A stretch of DNA of 64,000 nucleotides, taken from contig JBEQUE010000218.1 of assembly GCA_040349255.1 (NCBI GenBank), forward strand, positions 61,901-125,900, read 5' to 3'. Origin of the DNA: DATMER01 sp040349255. Lineage in GTDB: Bacteria; Acidobacteriota; Thermoanaerobaculia; Multivoradales; UBA5704. The notes under the pieces are model-generated. The model did not search any database. It was not told the origin of the DNA and saw only the letters and a program-made list of their open reading frames with translations. The position numbers were made by a program, and so were the translations under genes. Positions 1-7,290 of the stretch are shown in pieces (the first letter of the stretch is position 1; the number at the start of each line of letters is the position of its first letter).

Positions 1-1
1 G

Positions 2-433
2 GGCACCGCCCGCGGGGTCACCGTGGTGGACGATTTCGCCCACCATCCCACGGCCGTCGACAAGACCCTGGTCGCCCTGCGCCAGCGTTATCCCGGCCGC
101 CGCCTGGTGGTCCTCTTCGAGCCCCGCAGCCTGACCGCCGGGCGCTACTTCTTCTACGAGCCGTACCGCCAGGCCTTCAGCCGGGCCGACCGCGTCCTGG
201 TCGCCCCCACCTTCCACGCGGGCCGCCTGAGCGACGACGAGCGCCTCGACTTCGGAGCCCTGGCCGGCGAGGTCACCGCGGCCGGCGTCCCCACCACCCT
301 CTGCACCGACACCGCCGAGGTCCTGCGCCGGGCGACGGAAGAGGCCCGGGAGGGCGACGTCATCGTGACCATGTCGTCCGGGTCGTTCGAGGGGATGCCG
401 TACCGGGTCTACGAGGCGCTCGGCGCCGCCTGA
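2..433 (+). CDS. mpl: Mpl-type murein peptide ligase, C-terminal part (5' end outside window)
   Basis: This is the C-terminal domain of a Mur ligase. It opens with VVDDFAHHPTAVDKTL, followed by FEPRSLTAG about 35 residues later. The DDFAHHPTA form and the FEPRS form fit UDP-N-acetylmuramate:L-alanyl-gamma-D-glutamyl-meso-diaminopimelate ligase (Mpl, cell-wall recycling, cytoplasm) better than MurC, which normally has DDYGHHPTE. The reading frame is open to the left edge, so the ATP-binding and central domains lie outside. The stop is TGA at 431-433. It could be a MurC relative, but the Mur-ligase assignment itself is firm. Confidence 0.85.
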   Translation, partial: GTARGVTVVDDFAHHPTAVDKTLVALRQRYPGRRLVVLFEPRSLTAGRYFFYEPYRQAFSRADRVLVAPTFHAGRLSDDERLDFGALAGEVTAAGVPTTLCTDTAEVLRRATEEAREGDVIVTMSSGSFEGMPYRVYEALGAA

Positions 434-582
434 CGGGAGAAGATTGACCCCGGCGGATGGGCGTTCCCGTGACCTGAACCGGGAAATGGACGACGTCACC
501 CTGCAACAATCTGGTGGCTTCCTACGAGATTTCCCAGCCTTTCCTGCCGATCCGTGAGTTTGCCGCACCGGTCTTCTTCTCC

Positions 583-588
583 TACGAT
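583..588 (+). promoter_or_regulatory. Candidate -10 box (TACGAT) of the XRE gene at 597
   Basis: TACGAT lies 8 nt before the GTG start, which has no clear Shine-Dalgarno sequence. If used, the transcript would begin at or next to the start codon. Confidence 0.35.
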
Positions 589-596
589 CCCGGTCC

Positions 597-1163
597 GTGA
601 AATACCGCACCCGTGATCTGGGCTCCAAGTATTTTGGCCGTGCCATCAGGAAATGGCGTCTTTTTGCAGGACTCTCGCAGGAGGAGCTGGCCGGGGTGGC
701 CGGGATGAGCGTCACGCTGCTCGGAACCATCGAGAGAGAGCGCGGGCACATCTCGGAGGAGATCCTGAGCCGGCTCTGCCTCGGCCTGGAGTCGGCGCTG
801 GGCAAGCCGATGCTGGGCCACGTCTTCTATGAGGGCATCGAGGCGATGTGGAAGGACCTCCTGAAGAGCGAGAGGGGCCTGAGGCAGGAAAAGGGCTGGG
901 CCGTGGTCGAGTACGAGACCTCGAATCTGGCCGAGGAGGATCTCGAGCAGGCCTTCGATTCCGCGCTGACCGAGCTCAAGAAGTGCGGCCTGCTCCTCTA
1001 CCGGGCCATGGGCTTCCGGAAGACGGGAGAGGGCTGGACGCCGGCCTCGCGCACCGACCTGCCACCCGAAGGCCCCCGCATCCCCGCCGAAACCGGCAAG
1101 GTCCGCGTACGGAGAGTGGCCCAGGGAGCCGGCCAACGGCAGCCAGGCAAGAGAATTCGCTGA
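597..1163 (+). CDS. XRE-family HTH regulator
   Basis: The 188-residue protein has a helix-turn-helix of the XRE/Cro type at about residues 14-60 (IRKWRLFAGLSQEELAGVAG, then SVTLLGTIERE). A predicted helical, acidic segment (about 75-140) follows, then a basic, low-complexity C-terminus. The GTG start at 597 has no clear ribosome site but sits just behind a -10-like TACGAT. The next gene on the same strand, 147 bp downstream, encodes an exported Cys-rich protein; regulation of that gene is plausible but not shown. It is a DNA-binding regulator of unknown ligand. Confidence 0.75.
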   Translation: MKYRTRDLGSKYFGRAIRKWRLFAGLSQEELAGVAGMSVTLLGTIERERGHISEEILSRLCLGLESALGKPMLGHVFYEGIEAMWKDLLKSERGLRQEKGWAVVEYETSNLAEEDLEQAFDSALTELKKCGLLLYRAMGFRKTGEGWTPASRTDLPPEGPRIPAETGKVRVRRVAQGAGQRQPGKRIR

Positions 1164-1310
1164 TCCGAAAACGATCCTCGTCGGGCGGCTCGGTTTTTTC
1201 TCGGAGCCGCACGGAAGAGAGTGAAGGCCCTGTGAATTTCTCCAACGGCGCCATCTCAGCGGCGTCGGATGGAGGTGCGCTCAACGAAGTTTGGACGAGG
1301 AGATGGCCGG

Positions 1311-1964
1311 ATGAGAAACTTCGTTCTCGGATGGGGCGTGGTCGGTGCCGTTTTCTTCCTTGGCTGTCTCCCTGCGCGAGTCGTGGCCCAGGGAGGAAAC
1401 GAGAGTTGGACAGGCGCGGTGGTTCTCGAGAGCGTCGAGGCGGACCAGATCCTGGTCGCCGTGGACACGCTCAACGAGGGCCGGCCCGCGGACGGAATCG
1501 TGGATCGAGTCTTCTGGTATACCGCGCAGTCGCCGCTGGAGGCGCCCCTCTCGGAGAGGATCGAGAGAGCCAACCTGGAACTCGGGGCGGGCGTCCTGCG
1601 GGTGACCTCTCCGGAGGATCCGGAGGTCTTCTTCCTGTTCTCGGTGAGAGGAAGGCAGCGGGAGCGCTCTTCGCCGGCCGCCGGCAGCCGGGCCAATGTC
1701 TTCACGAACGGGCTGGCGCTCGCCACCTACACCTTGGCTCCGGACAGGGCCAGCCTGGACAACCTGAAGTCCATCATCGAGGCGGATACCGAATACCAGG
1801 ACTACACCCCCGGCGGATCCGGCGGGACGATCTGCACCGCGGGCGGAGTGGGCTCGACGTCCTGCTCGATCACCTGCTCCGGGCTGAGCTGCTCCGTCTC
1901 CTGTGGAGCGGGATATTCCTGCTGCAGTTGCAGCGGAGGCTCCCCGAGTTGCCGCTGCAAGTGA
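1311..1964 (+). CDS. Exported protein with Cys-rich C-terminal tail, unknown function
   Basis: The 217-residue product starts at ATG 1311, behind a GAGGAGA ribosome site; an upstream in-frame ATG at 1269 has no such site. The N-terminus is a signal peptide (MRNFVLGWG, hydrophobic core, cleavage near VVAQG). The middle 130 residues are ordinary, acidic and without recognised motifs. The last 45 residues are very rich in Cys, Ser and Gly (for example SCSITCSGLSCSVSCGAG, then CCSC), about a dozen cysteines, probably disulphide-bonded after export. I recognise no family. The tail could be a surface or toxin-like knot, or a substrate for modification. Confidence 0.7.
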   Translation: MRNFVLGWGVVGAVFFLGCLPARVVAQGGNESWTGAVVLESVEADQILVAVDTLNEGRPADGIVDRVFWYTAQSPLEAPLSERIERANLELGAGVLRVTSPEDPEVFFLFSVRGRQRERSSPAAGSRANVFTNGLALATYTLAPDRASLDNLKSIIEADTEYQDYTPGGSGGTICTAGGVGSTSCSITCSGLSCSVSCGAGYSCCSCSGGSPSCRCK

Positions 1965-2012
1965 CTGGGCGCGAAGGGACACAGACAGGTGCCCTCCGGC
2001 CCGCGCGGCGCC

Positions 2013-2292
2013 GATAACCTTGAATCGCCGCGGACTGCGCTGATCTGGCGCGGATGAGCTGGTTTTGCCGTGGATGGGCTTTTTCCGGCCTGGATCAGCT
2101 TGCTTTGGCGCAGATAAGCCCGTCCTGCCCTGGATGGCTCGGTTTTACGGCGGATCAGCTCGTCTTGCGCTCGATAAGGTGATTTTGCCGCGGATGAGCT
2201 TGTTCCGCGCCGGATAACCTCGAATCGGCAGGGATAAGGCCGTTTTGTCCTGGATAAGCTCGAATCGCCTTGGATTACGTTGAAACGCCTCC
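2013..2292. repeat. Tandem array, 14 degenerate units with exact 20-bp period
   Basis: Starting at 2013, GAT (or a close variant) recurs every 20 bp for 14 units without a single length change. The unit is close to GATAAGCTTGTTTTGCCGCG, with GAT and the CCGYG end best kept and the centre variable. Because 20 is not a multiple of three the array cannot encode a repeated peptide. It fills the gap between the Cys-rich gene and the PhnB-like gene. A second array of the same unit lies at 59203-59503. Function is unknown; two helical turns per unit would place all units on one face of the DNA. Confidence 0.9.
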
Positions 2293-2345
2293 TGGCGGCC
2301 AGCCGCGCGTCTGCGCGCGCCGGCCGCCTCGACCGCGAGGCGCCT

Positions 2346-2843
2346 CTACCCCTCGTAAGCCTGCTTCAGCTCGGCGATGTCGAGCTTCTTCGAGCGCATC
2401 ACGACCTCCATCACCCGCCTGGACTTCCCGGGGTCCGGATCCTTCAACATCTCGGCCACGACACGAGGGACCACCTGCCAGCAGAGTCCGAACCTGTCCT
2501 TCAGCCAGCCGCACTGCCTTGCGTTCTCGTCTCCGCCCTCCGACAGCTTCTCCCAGTAGTAGTCCACCTCTTCCTGGGTATCGCAGTTGACCTGGAACGA
2601 GACGGCCTCGTTGAACTTGAACTGCGGGCCGCCGTTGAGCGCGGTGAACGTGTGGCCGTCCAGCTCGAAGGCCACGGTCAGCACCGCGCCCGCCGGCTTG
2701 CCATGGATCTCCTGGCCCGCCTCGCTGTAGCGGGCGATGCTGGTGATCCGCGAATTCCTGAAGATGCCCGTATAGAGCTTGGCGGCCTCCTCGGCCTGGT
2801 CGTCGAACCACAAGCAGGGGGTAATCGTTTGAATGAGTTGCAT
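2346..2843 (-). CDS. PhnB-like protein of the glyoxalase/VOC fold
   Basis: The 165-residue protein begins MQLIQTITPCLWFDDQAEEA and contains FELDGHTFTALNGGP and a late CGWLKDRFGLCWQVVP segment, the usual layout of the PhnB / 3-demethylubiquinone-9 3-methyltransferase-like VOC family. Members are small cytoplasmic proteins of mostly unknown substrate. The start at 2843 is chosen because GGGAGG lies 6 nt upstream; an upstream in-frame start adds 26 residues without similarity. It is a single gene, with the 20-bp array just past its stop and the inverted-repeat element behind its promoter. Confidence 0.85.
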   Translation of the reverse strand: MQLIQTITPCLWFDDQAEEAAKLYTGIFRNSRITSIARYSEAGQEIHGKPAGAVLTVAFELDGHTFTALNGGPQFKFNEAVSFQVNCDTQEEVDYYWEKLSEGGDENARQCGWLKDRFGLCWQVVPRVVAEMLKDPDPGKSRRVMEVVMRSKKLDIAELKQAYEG

Positions 2844-2958
2844 GACGCCTCCCGGTCTCCCGGCGCGGTGGAAATCACCGCGCCCATCCTGTTGTCGTTC
2901 GAGGAGGCGGGAAATCGACAAGGTCTAGCAGTCTGCGCGGCAGAACCGAACCGGGGTC

Positions 2959-3482
2959 CTTGCTTTTCGCTGGGACCGCCGGCTTCCCAGCCGGCCAAGC
3001 CGGAGCGCCAGATGGAGATGACCGTGGCGCGGTCGTTTCGGGCCGCGCCGACGGCCGGTTCATCGAGCTCGTCGGAGGATCCGAAGAGTTTCCTGAGCCT
3101 CTCGACAAGGCCGATGAACGGTCCGTCAAGGTCGCCGGACGGCCCATCGAGGTCGATGAACAGTCCGTCGAGGTTTCCGGACGATCCGAAGAGGTTCCCG
3201 AAGGCCCGAAGAGCCCGACGAACGGCTCACCAAGGTCGTCGAATGGCTCGTCAAGGTCGCCGGACGGTCCGGAGGGTTCGACGAGAGGCTCGTCGAGCTT
3301 CCCGGACAGCTCGTCGAGGTCGTCGGACGATCCGACGAGGTCCTCGAACGGTCGTCGAGAGGGATGAACGGCTCATCGAGGCCGTCGGACGCCTCGTCGA
3401 GATCGACGGACCGCGCCACGGTCATCTCCATCTGGCGCTCCGGCCTGGCCGGCTGGAAGCCGGCGGTCCCAGCAAAAGCAAG
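2959..3482. mobile_element. 524-bp element: inverted arms around a 21-bp tandem array
   Basis: Left arm 2959-3034 and right arm 3409-3482 are inverted copies, identical except for two one-base indels and one substitution. Each arm contains a GCCGGCTGG-type hairpin. Between them, 3059-3415 holds 17 degenerate units with an exact 21-bp period; the core of the unit is close to TCGAGGTCGTCGGACG. No transposase is encoded. The shape fits a non-autonomous, MITE-like or REP-derived element. Several frames are open through the array, but this follows from the GC-rich 21-bp unit and is not evidence of a gene. Confidence 0.75.
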
Positions 3483-3512
3483 AACCTCCGGTGCGTTTCT
3501 TCCGCGCAGCTC

Positions 3513-4298
3513 CTAGCCGCTCAGGAACAGACCCTGGAGCGTGCCCTGGATCTGCATGGCGGCTTCGTAGGGATCCGGGGCGTTGCGGATAGGACGGCCG
3601 ACGACGATGTAGTCGGCGCCGTTGCGGATCGCCTCCTCGACCGTGACCACCCGCTTCTGGTCGTCCGCCGGGCGGTTCCCGGCCGGGCGGATGCCGGGCG
3701 TCACCAGGATCAGGCTCTCGCCGAAGGCGTCCTTGAGCGCGCGCGCCTCCTGGCCGGAGGCGACCACTCCGTCGCAGCCGATCTCCAGGGCGCGCCGGGC
3801 GCGCGACAGCACGAGAGCGTGGACGTCGACCTCGAAGCCGAGGTCCTTCGAAAAGTCCGTCCGATCCAGGCTGGTCAGGACCGTCACCGCCAGGATGCCG
3901 AGGTCGCCCTTCTCCCGGACGGCGGCCTCCAGGATGCCGTCGCTGCCGTGCACGGTGGTCAGGGTGATGCGCCGCTTGCGGAGCTGGCGCACGGCCGAGG
4001 CCACGGTCTCGGGCACGTCGTAGAGCTTCAAGTCGGCGAAGACCTTCTTGCCCTGGTCCACCAGCCAGTCGATGAGATCGAAGCCGCCGCCGGAGGTGAT
4101 CAGCTCCAGGCCGACCTTGTAGAACTGGACCGACTCGCGCAGGCTCGCCACCAGGCGCTTCGCCTCCTCCGCGCCCGGCACGTCCAGGGCGAAGATCAGC
4201 CGGTCCTCGGGCGGGATCTCCTTGGTCGAGATGCGGATCGGATCGCCCGCCTCGGGCTCCAGGTTCGGGGCGTCTTCCATGGCGCCGCAGGCTAGCAT
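3513..4298 (-). CDS. pyrF: Orotidine 5'-phosphate decarboxylase
   Basis: This enzyme converts OMP to UMP, the last step of de novo pyrimidine synthesis. The 261-residue protein shows LIFALDVP near residue 34, the catalytic FADLKLYDVPETV (Asp-Lys-Asp array) near residue 88, and a C-terminal VTPGIRPAG followed by DYIVVGRPI for phosphate binding. This is the common bacterial short form. The start may be at 4298 or at 4280 (MEDAPN); neither has a strong ribosome site. It lies 6 bp after the sensor kinase stop on the same strand, so the two may be co-transcribed, although they have no obvious shared role. Confidence 0.95.
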   Translation of the reverse strand: MLACGAMEDAPNLEPEAGDPIRISTKEIPPEDRLIFALDVPGAEEAKRLVASLRESVQFYKVGLELITSGGGFDLIDWLVDQGKKVFADLKLYDVPETVASAVRQLRKRRITLTTVHGSDGILEAAVREKGDLGILAVTVLTSLDRTDFSKDLGFEVDVHALVLSRARRALEIGCDGVVASGQEARALKDAFGESLILVTPGIRPAGNRPADDQKRVVTVEEAIRNGADYIVVGRPIRNAPDPYEAAMQIQGTLQGLFLSG

Positions 4299-4304
4299 GA
4301 AACT

Positions 4305-6164
4305 TCAGGCGAGCAGGCGGCGGAGCTGGGCCGGATCGACCGGCTTGGTCAGGTGGAGGTCGAAGCCGGCTTCCTTGGACTTGCGGCGGTCCTCGTCGCG
4401 GCCGTAGCCGGTGACGGCGATCAGCTTGGCCGAGGCGGTGTCGGGGTCCTTCCTCAACGCGGCCGCCACCTGATAGCCGTCCATGCCCGGCAGGCCCAGG
4501 TCGCAGAGCACGATCTCCGGATGGAACTGGCGGGCCGCCTTGACGCCGTCCGCGCCGGAGCTGGCGAGCTCGACCTCGTGGCCCGAAAGCTCCAGGAAGT
4601 CGCGCAGGGTGGCCGCGGCGTCGGCGTTGTCCTCGACCACCAGGATCCGGCGGGCGGCAATATCGGCGGTACCGGCGGCATTCGCGGTAGCGGCGTGCGC
4701 GGCCTCGGCGGACCGGGCCTCCGACGGCGCGGCCCCCTCCTCGGCCGGCAGCAGCAGGGTGACCTCGGTCCCCAGGCCCTCGCCCTCGCTCTCCGCCCGC
4801 ACCTCGCCGCCGTGCATCCCGACCAATCCCTTGACCACCGCGAGGCCGATCCCGAGACCGCCCTGGGCCCGGTCCAGGCTCTGGTCGGCCTGGGTGAAGA
4901 CCTCGAAGACGTGCGGCAGGACGTCGGGCCCGATCCCCTGGCCGCTGTCCCGCACAGAGAGCTCGATCCGGCCGTCGGCCGTGTGGCGCGCCCGCACCCG
5001 GACGGAGCCGCCGGGCGGCGTGAACTTGACCGCGTTCTGGAGCAGGTTGGCCAGGGCCTGGGAGAGCCGCATCCGGTCGCCGCGCACGGGCAGGGGCTCG
5101 TCCGGCAGGTCCAGCTCCAGATCGAGGCGGGCGACGCGGATCGTCTCCCGATAGCCTTCGACGGTCTCGCGGGCGAGCTGCGCCAGGTCGAGGCTCTCGC
5201 AGTGGAGCTCGACCTCGCCGCGGGTCACCCGGGACACTTCGAGGAGATCGTCCACCAGGAGAGCCTGGTGGAGCACCTGGCGCTCGGCCGCCTCGATCGC
5301 CCGCCGCCAGGTCTCGTCGCCCTCTCCCTTGAGCCGCAGGACCTGGATCGCGTTGCTGATCGTGCCGAGAGGATTGCGCAGCTCGTGCGCGAGCATGGTC
5401 AGGAACTCCTCCTTGGCCCGGTCGGCCCGCCGCAGCGCCGCCCCCTTCCGGGCCAGGCGGTAGCTGAGCTGCTCCAGCTTCTCCTCGCTGGCCCGGGCGC
5501 GGCGGATCTGCGCGATCATCCAGTCGATCCGCTCCTCCTCCTCCCGGGGATGGCCGCGGCCGACGGCCATCGACGGCGGCTCGTAGAAGGCGTTCGGGCA
5601 GACCTCGTTGCCGAGCAGTGCGAGGGGATGGGTGCGCAGGACGGCCTGGAGCCTCTCGGGCGGCGTGCCGTGCCGGCCGTAGCGGCAGAGCGCGCAGGTG
5701 CGGCTGCCGGCGAGAAACCGGTTCATCTCCGCCTCGAACGCGATCCAGCCCTCGGCTCCAGGCACGCCGTCGAGGAGCCAGGCCACATCCCAGGTCACGC
5801 GCAGGCCCGAGAAACCGTCTTCGAGGGCCTGCTGCTCCAGGCGCCGCAGCAGGTCCTTCATCGAGTTCGCTTCGAAGCGCGCCTCTGCCTGGGAATGATC
5901 CAGGCAGCATCCGCGGTCGCTCAGCAGGATGAGGGCTCCCCGGTCGGTCTCGCGGTCGACCGGAACGCCGGCGCCCGCCAGGGCGCGCTCGACGGCGAGG
6001 CAGCTCCCGGGCGGACCCAGGAACAAGGCCCGCTCCCCGGCCGCCAGGCCCATCCTGAGAAACGGCACCAGCGCCGCGAGCCTCTCGGCGTCGCTGTCAT
6101 GGATCAGGCAGAGATGATCCCCCCTGCCGAGTTGGCCGATCCGCCGTTCCTGCTGGACTGACAC
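4305..6164 (-). CDS. Hybrid sensor histidine kinase with MEDS-type sensor and receiver domain
   Basis: The domain order is: a cytoplasmic MEDS/DcmR-like sensor (about residues 10-180, GDHLCLIHDS motif), a short coiled coil, HisKA with phospho-acceptor His near residue 259 (MLAHELRNPLGTISN), HATPase with N box (NLLQNAVKF) and G boxes (DSGQGIG, GLGIGLAVV), an Ala-rich linker, and a receiver domain (ILVVEDNADA, LCDLGLPGMDG with the acceptor Asp near 553). There is no membrane segment. GTG 6164 is chosen because AGGAGG lies 7 nt upstream. The linker is encoded by a short 9-bp repeat tract. No partner response regulator is adjacent; the ligand is unknown. Confidence 0.9.
   Translation of the reverse strand: MSVQQERRIGQLGRGDHLCLIHDSDAERLAALVPFLRMGLAAGERALFLGPPGSCLAVERALAGAGVPVDRETDRGALILLSDRGCCLDHSQAEARFEANSMKDLLRRLEQQALEDGFSGLRVTWDVAWLLDGVPGAEGWIAFEAEMNRFLAGSRTCALCRYGRHGTPPERLQAVLRTHPLALLGNEVCPNAFYEPPSMAVGRGHPREEEERIDWMIAQIRRARASEEKLEQLSYRLARKGAALRRADRAKEEFLTMLAHELRNPLGTISNAIQVLRLKGEGDETWRRAIEAAERQVLHQALLVDDLLEVSRVTRGEVELHCESLDLAQLARETVEGYRETIRVARLDLELDLPDEPLPVRGDRMRLSQALANLLQNAVKFTPPGGSVRVRARHTADGRIELSVRDSGQGIGPDVLPHVFEVFTQADQSLDRAQGGLGIGLAVVKGLVGMHGGEVRAESEGEGLGTEVTLLLPAEEGAAPSEARSAEAAHAATANAAGTADIAARRILVVEDNADAAATLRDFLELSGHEVELASSGADGVKAARQFHPEIVLCDLGLPGMDGYQVAAALRKDPDTASAKLIAVTGYGRDEDRRKSKEAGFDLHLTKPVDPAQLRRLLA
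4656..4695. repeat. 9-bp microsatellite-like tract in the kinase linker
   Basis: On the minus strand the sequence runs in 9-nt steps of the type GCCGNTAYC (GCCGCTACC, GCGAATGCC, GCCGGTACC, GCCGATATT). It encodes the Ala-rich linker before the receiver domain. The same unit recurs at 35371-35407. Confidence 0.6.
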
Positions 6165-6242
6165 GGGCACGCCTCCTGATTCCCAGGCCGCGGGCTCCGT
6201 GACTCGCGGCCAAGGCAGCCGGGCGTGCAAGAACCGTGCACA

Positions 6243-6292
6243 GAAGAAAAGACCCCGCCGGAAGGTGCGCCGGCGGCGCACCCGGGCGGGGT
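6243..6292 (-). terminator. Intrinsic terminator of the XRE gene at 6312
   Basis: Read on the minus strand, ACCCCGCC pairs with GGCGGGGT, with an inner GTGCGCC/GGCGCAC stem. CTTTTCTT follows directly. It lies 20 bp after the stop of the XRE gene, a good Rho-independent terminator. Confidence 0.85.
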
Positions 6293-6311
6293 TCGTCCGG
6301 CCTGACGGACG

Positions 6312-6791
6312 TCAGGTCGGTTGATCTTCCGGCTCGGGCTCCGGCGGCAGAGCCTGCGAGACCGTGTCGTGGAAGTAGCGGACGAGTTTGTGGAAGCCCT
6401 GCAGCATTTCGCCGAGGGCCTGCTCCTCGATGGGCGGGATCGGACGGTTGATACCCAGGACATGGTAGACATCCGGGCCGGACCGCTCGCCCGCAAACAT
6501 GTCCTGATCCCGACGACCTGTCATCCAGCCCCCGTCGCGTCCGGACGTGCGACGGATCGCCTCCGGGCGCTCGTTGACGATCTGGAGCGAGTTGTGCAGA
6601 TCGTTGAGATTGCAGTCGAGGGCGTCGAGGATCTTTTCCAGCGTGTCGAGAGACGGCTTCTGCTTGCCCGTCTCGTACGCCGACAGCATCGCCTTCGTGA
6701 TCCCCGCCGCGTCCGCGACCTGGTACTGCCGCTTGCCCTGCCTATCACGGAGCCAACGGAGGGCTCTACCTAGACCTTGGAAGGTGGACAT
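6312..6791 (-). CDS. XRE-family HTH regulator with acidic tail
   Basis: The 159-residue protein has a clear XRE helix-turn-helix at about residues 8-62 (LRWLRDRQGKRQYQVADAAG, then TKAMLSAYETGKQKPS, then LEKILDALDCNLNDLH). The rest is predicted helical and ends in an acidic, Pro-rich tail. ATG 6791 is chosen over 6833 because TACATT, a possible -10 box, lies 7 nt upstream and the extra residues look non-native. A strong terminator follows the stop. It is divergent from mutS2 across a 500-bp gap that holds a palindrome (6863-6889), a possible operator. Confidence 0.8.
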   Translation of the reverse strand: MSTFQGLGRALRWLRDRQGKRQYQVADAAGITKAMLSAYETGKQKPSLDTLEKILDALDCNLNDLHNSLQIVNERPEAIRRTSGRDGGWMTGRRDQDMFAGERSGPDVYHVLGINRPIPPIEEQALGEMLQGFHKLVRYFHDTVSQALPPEPEPEDQPT

Positions 6792-6798
6792 GCGAGGA

Positions 6799-6804
6799 AA
6801 TGTA
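6799..6804 (-). promoter_or_regulatory. Candidate -10 box (TACATT) of the XRE gene at 6791
   Basis: TACATT on the minus strand lies 7 nt before the ATG. The spacing implies a leaderless or nearly leaderless transcript. Confidence 0.35.
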
Positions 6805-6862
6805 CCCTCTCCGCGGCTTTCTGGCAAGCACAAACTTTTTCAAGGCAATGACTTAGATCGAT

Positions 6863-6889
6863 AAAGGGTGTTCTCTTGGATCACCCTTT
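6863..6889. promoter_or_regulatory. Palindrome AAAGGGTG-N11-CACCCTTT, possible operator
   Basis: Perfect 8-bp arms are separated by 11 bp, about 70 bp upstream of the XRE gene at 6791. The spacing (about two helical turns, centre to centre) fits a dimeric regulator. Binding is an inference. The rest of the 6792-7290 gap shows only scattered short ORFs with no convincing gene. Confidence 0.4.
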
Positions 6890-7281
6890 CGTGCTGGAGA
6901 GCGCTACAAATTACGGGCTCCGGTTTCCATCCGGGACAAGATATACCCGGTGCGCGGGCCAAATCTCAGGTTGCGGGATCTGAACTCAACCACCCTTCGA
7001 GCCGATCTTCCGCGCTTCCGGAGGGGTCGAAAGGCTTCTTCGCGGCGCATCCGGAGGGCCCGGAACGATGATCGGCAGCATTCGCCGGGATCGGAAAAGG
7101 CGAGTGAAAGCACCGTGAGAGGATACCACTCCGCCGCCCGGCACCCTGGAGAGTTTCTGCTCACCGCCAGGCTCCGGCCGGCGCGGCGACATCGGCTGAA
7201 GGATCGGCTTCTTTCCCGTTCGGGGAATCCGCGCGACGGCTGGAAGATCGACCGGAACATCGAAACATCGGCCTGCGTTGG

Positions 7282-7287
7282 TAGACT
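7282..7287 (+). promoter_or_regulatory. Candidate -10 box (TAGACT) of mutS2
   Basis: TAGACT lies 6 nt before the second of two consecutive ATG codons (7294), which have no clear ribosome site. Confidence 0.4.
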
Positions 7288-7290
7288 GAG

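Noticed and set aside
2..433. Fragment as MurC
   Set aside because: DDFAHHPTA and FEPRS forms fit Mpl better, though MurC family membership is not fully excluded.
2013..2292. 20-bp array as a CRISPR
   Set aside because: Units are contiguous and degenerate with no unique spacers, and no cas genes are present.
2960..3367. Open frames through the 21-bp array as a heptad-repeat protein
   Set aside because: Several frames on both strands stay open because the unit is GC-rich and 21 bp long; inverted arms and lack of a ribosome site favour a non-coding element.
2280..4295. Long plus-strand ORF opposite pyrF and the repeat element
   Set aside because: A shadow of pyrF and the array; Arg/Gly-rich with no recognisable domain.
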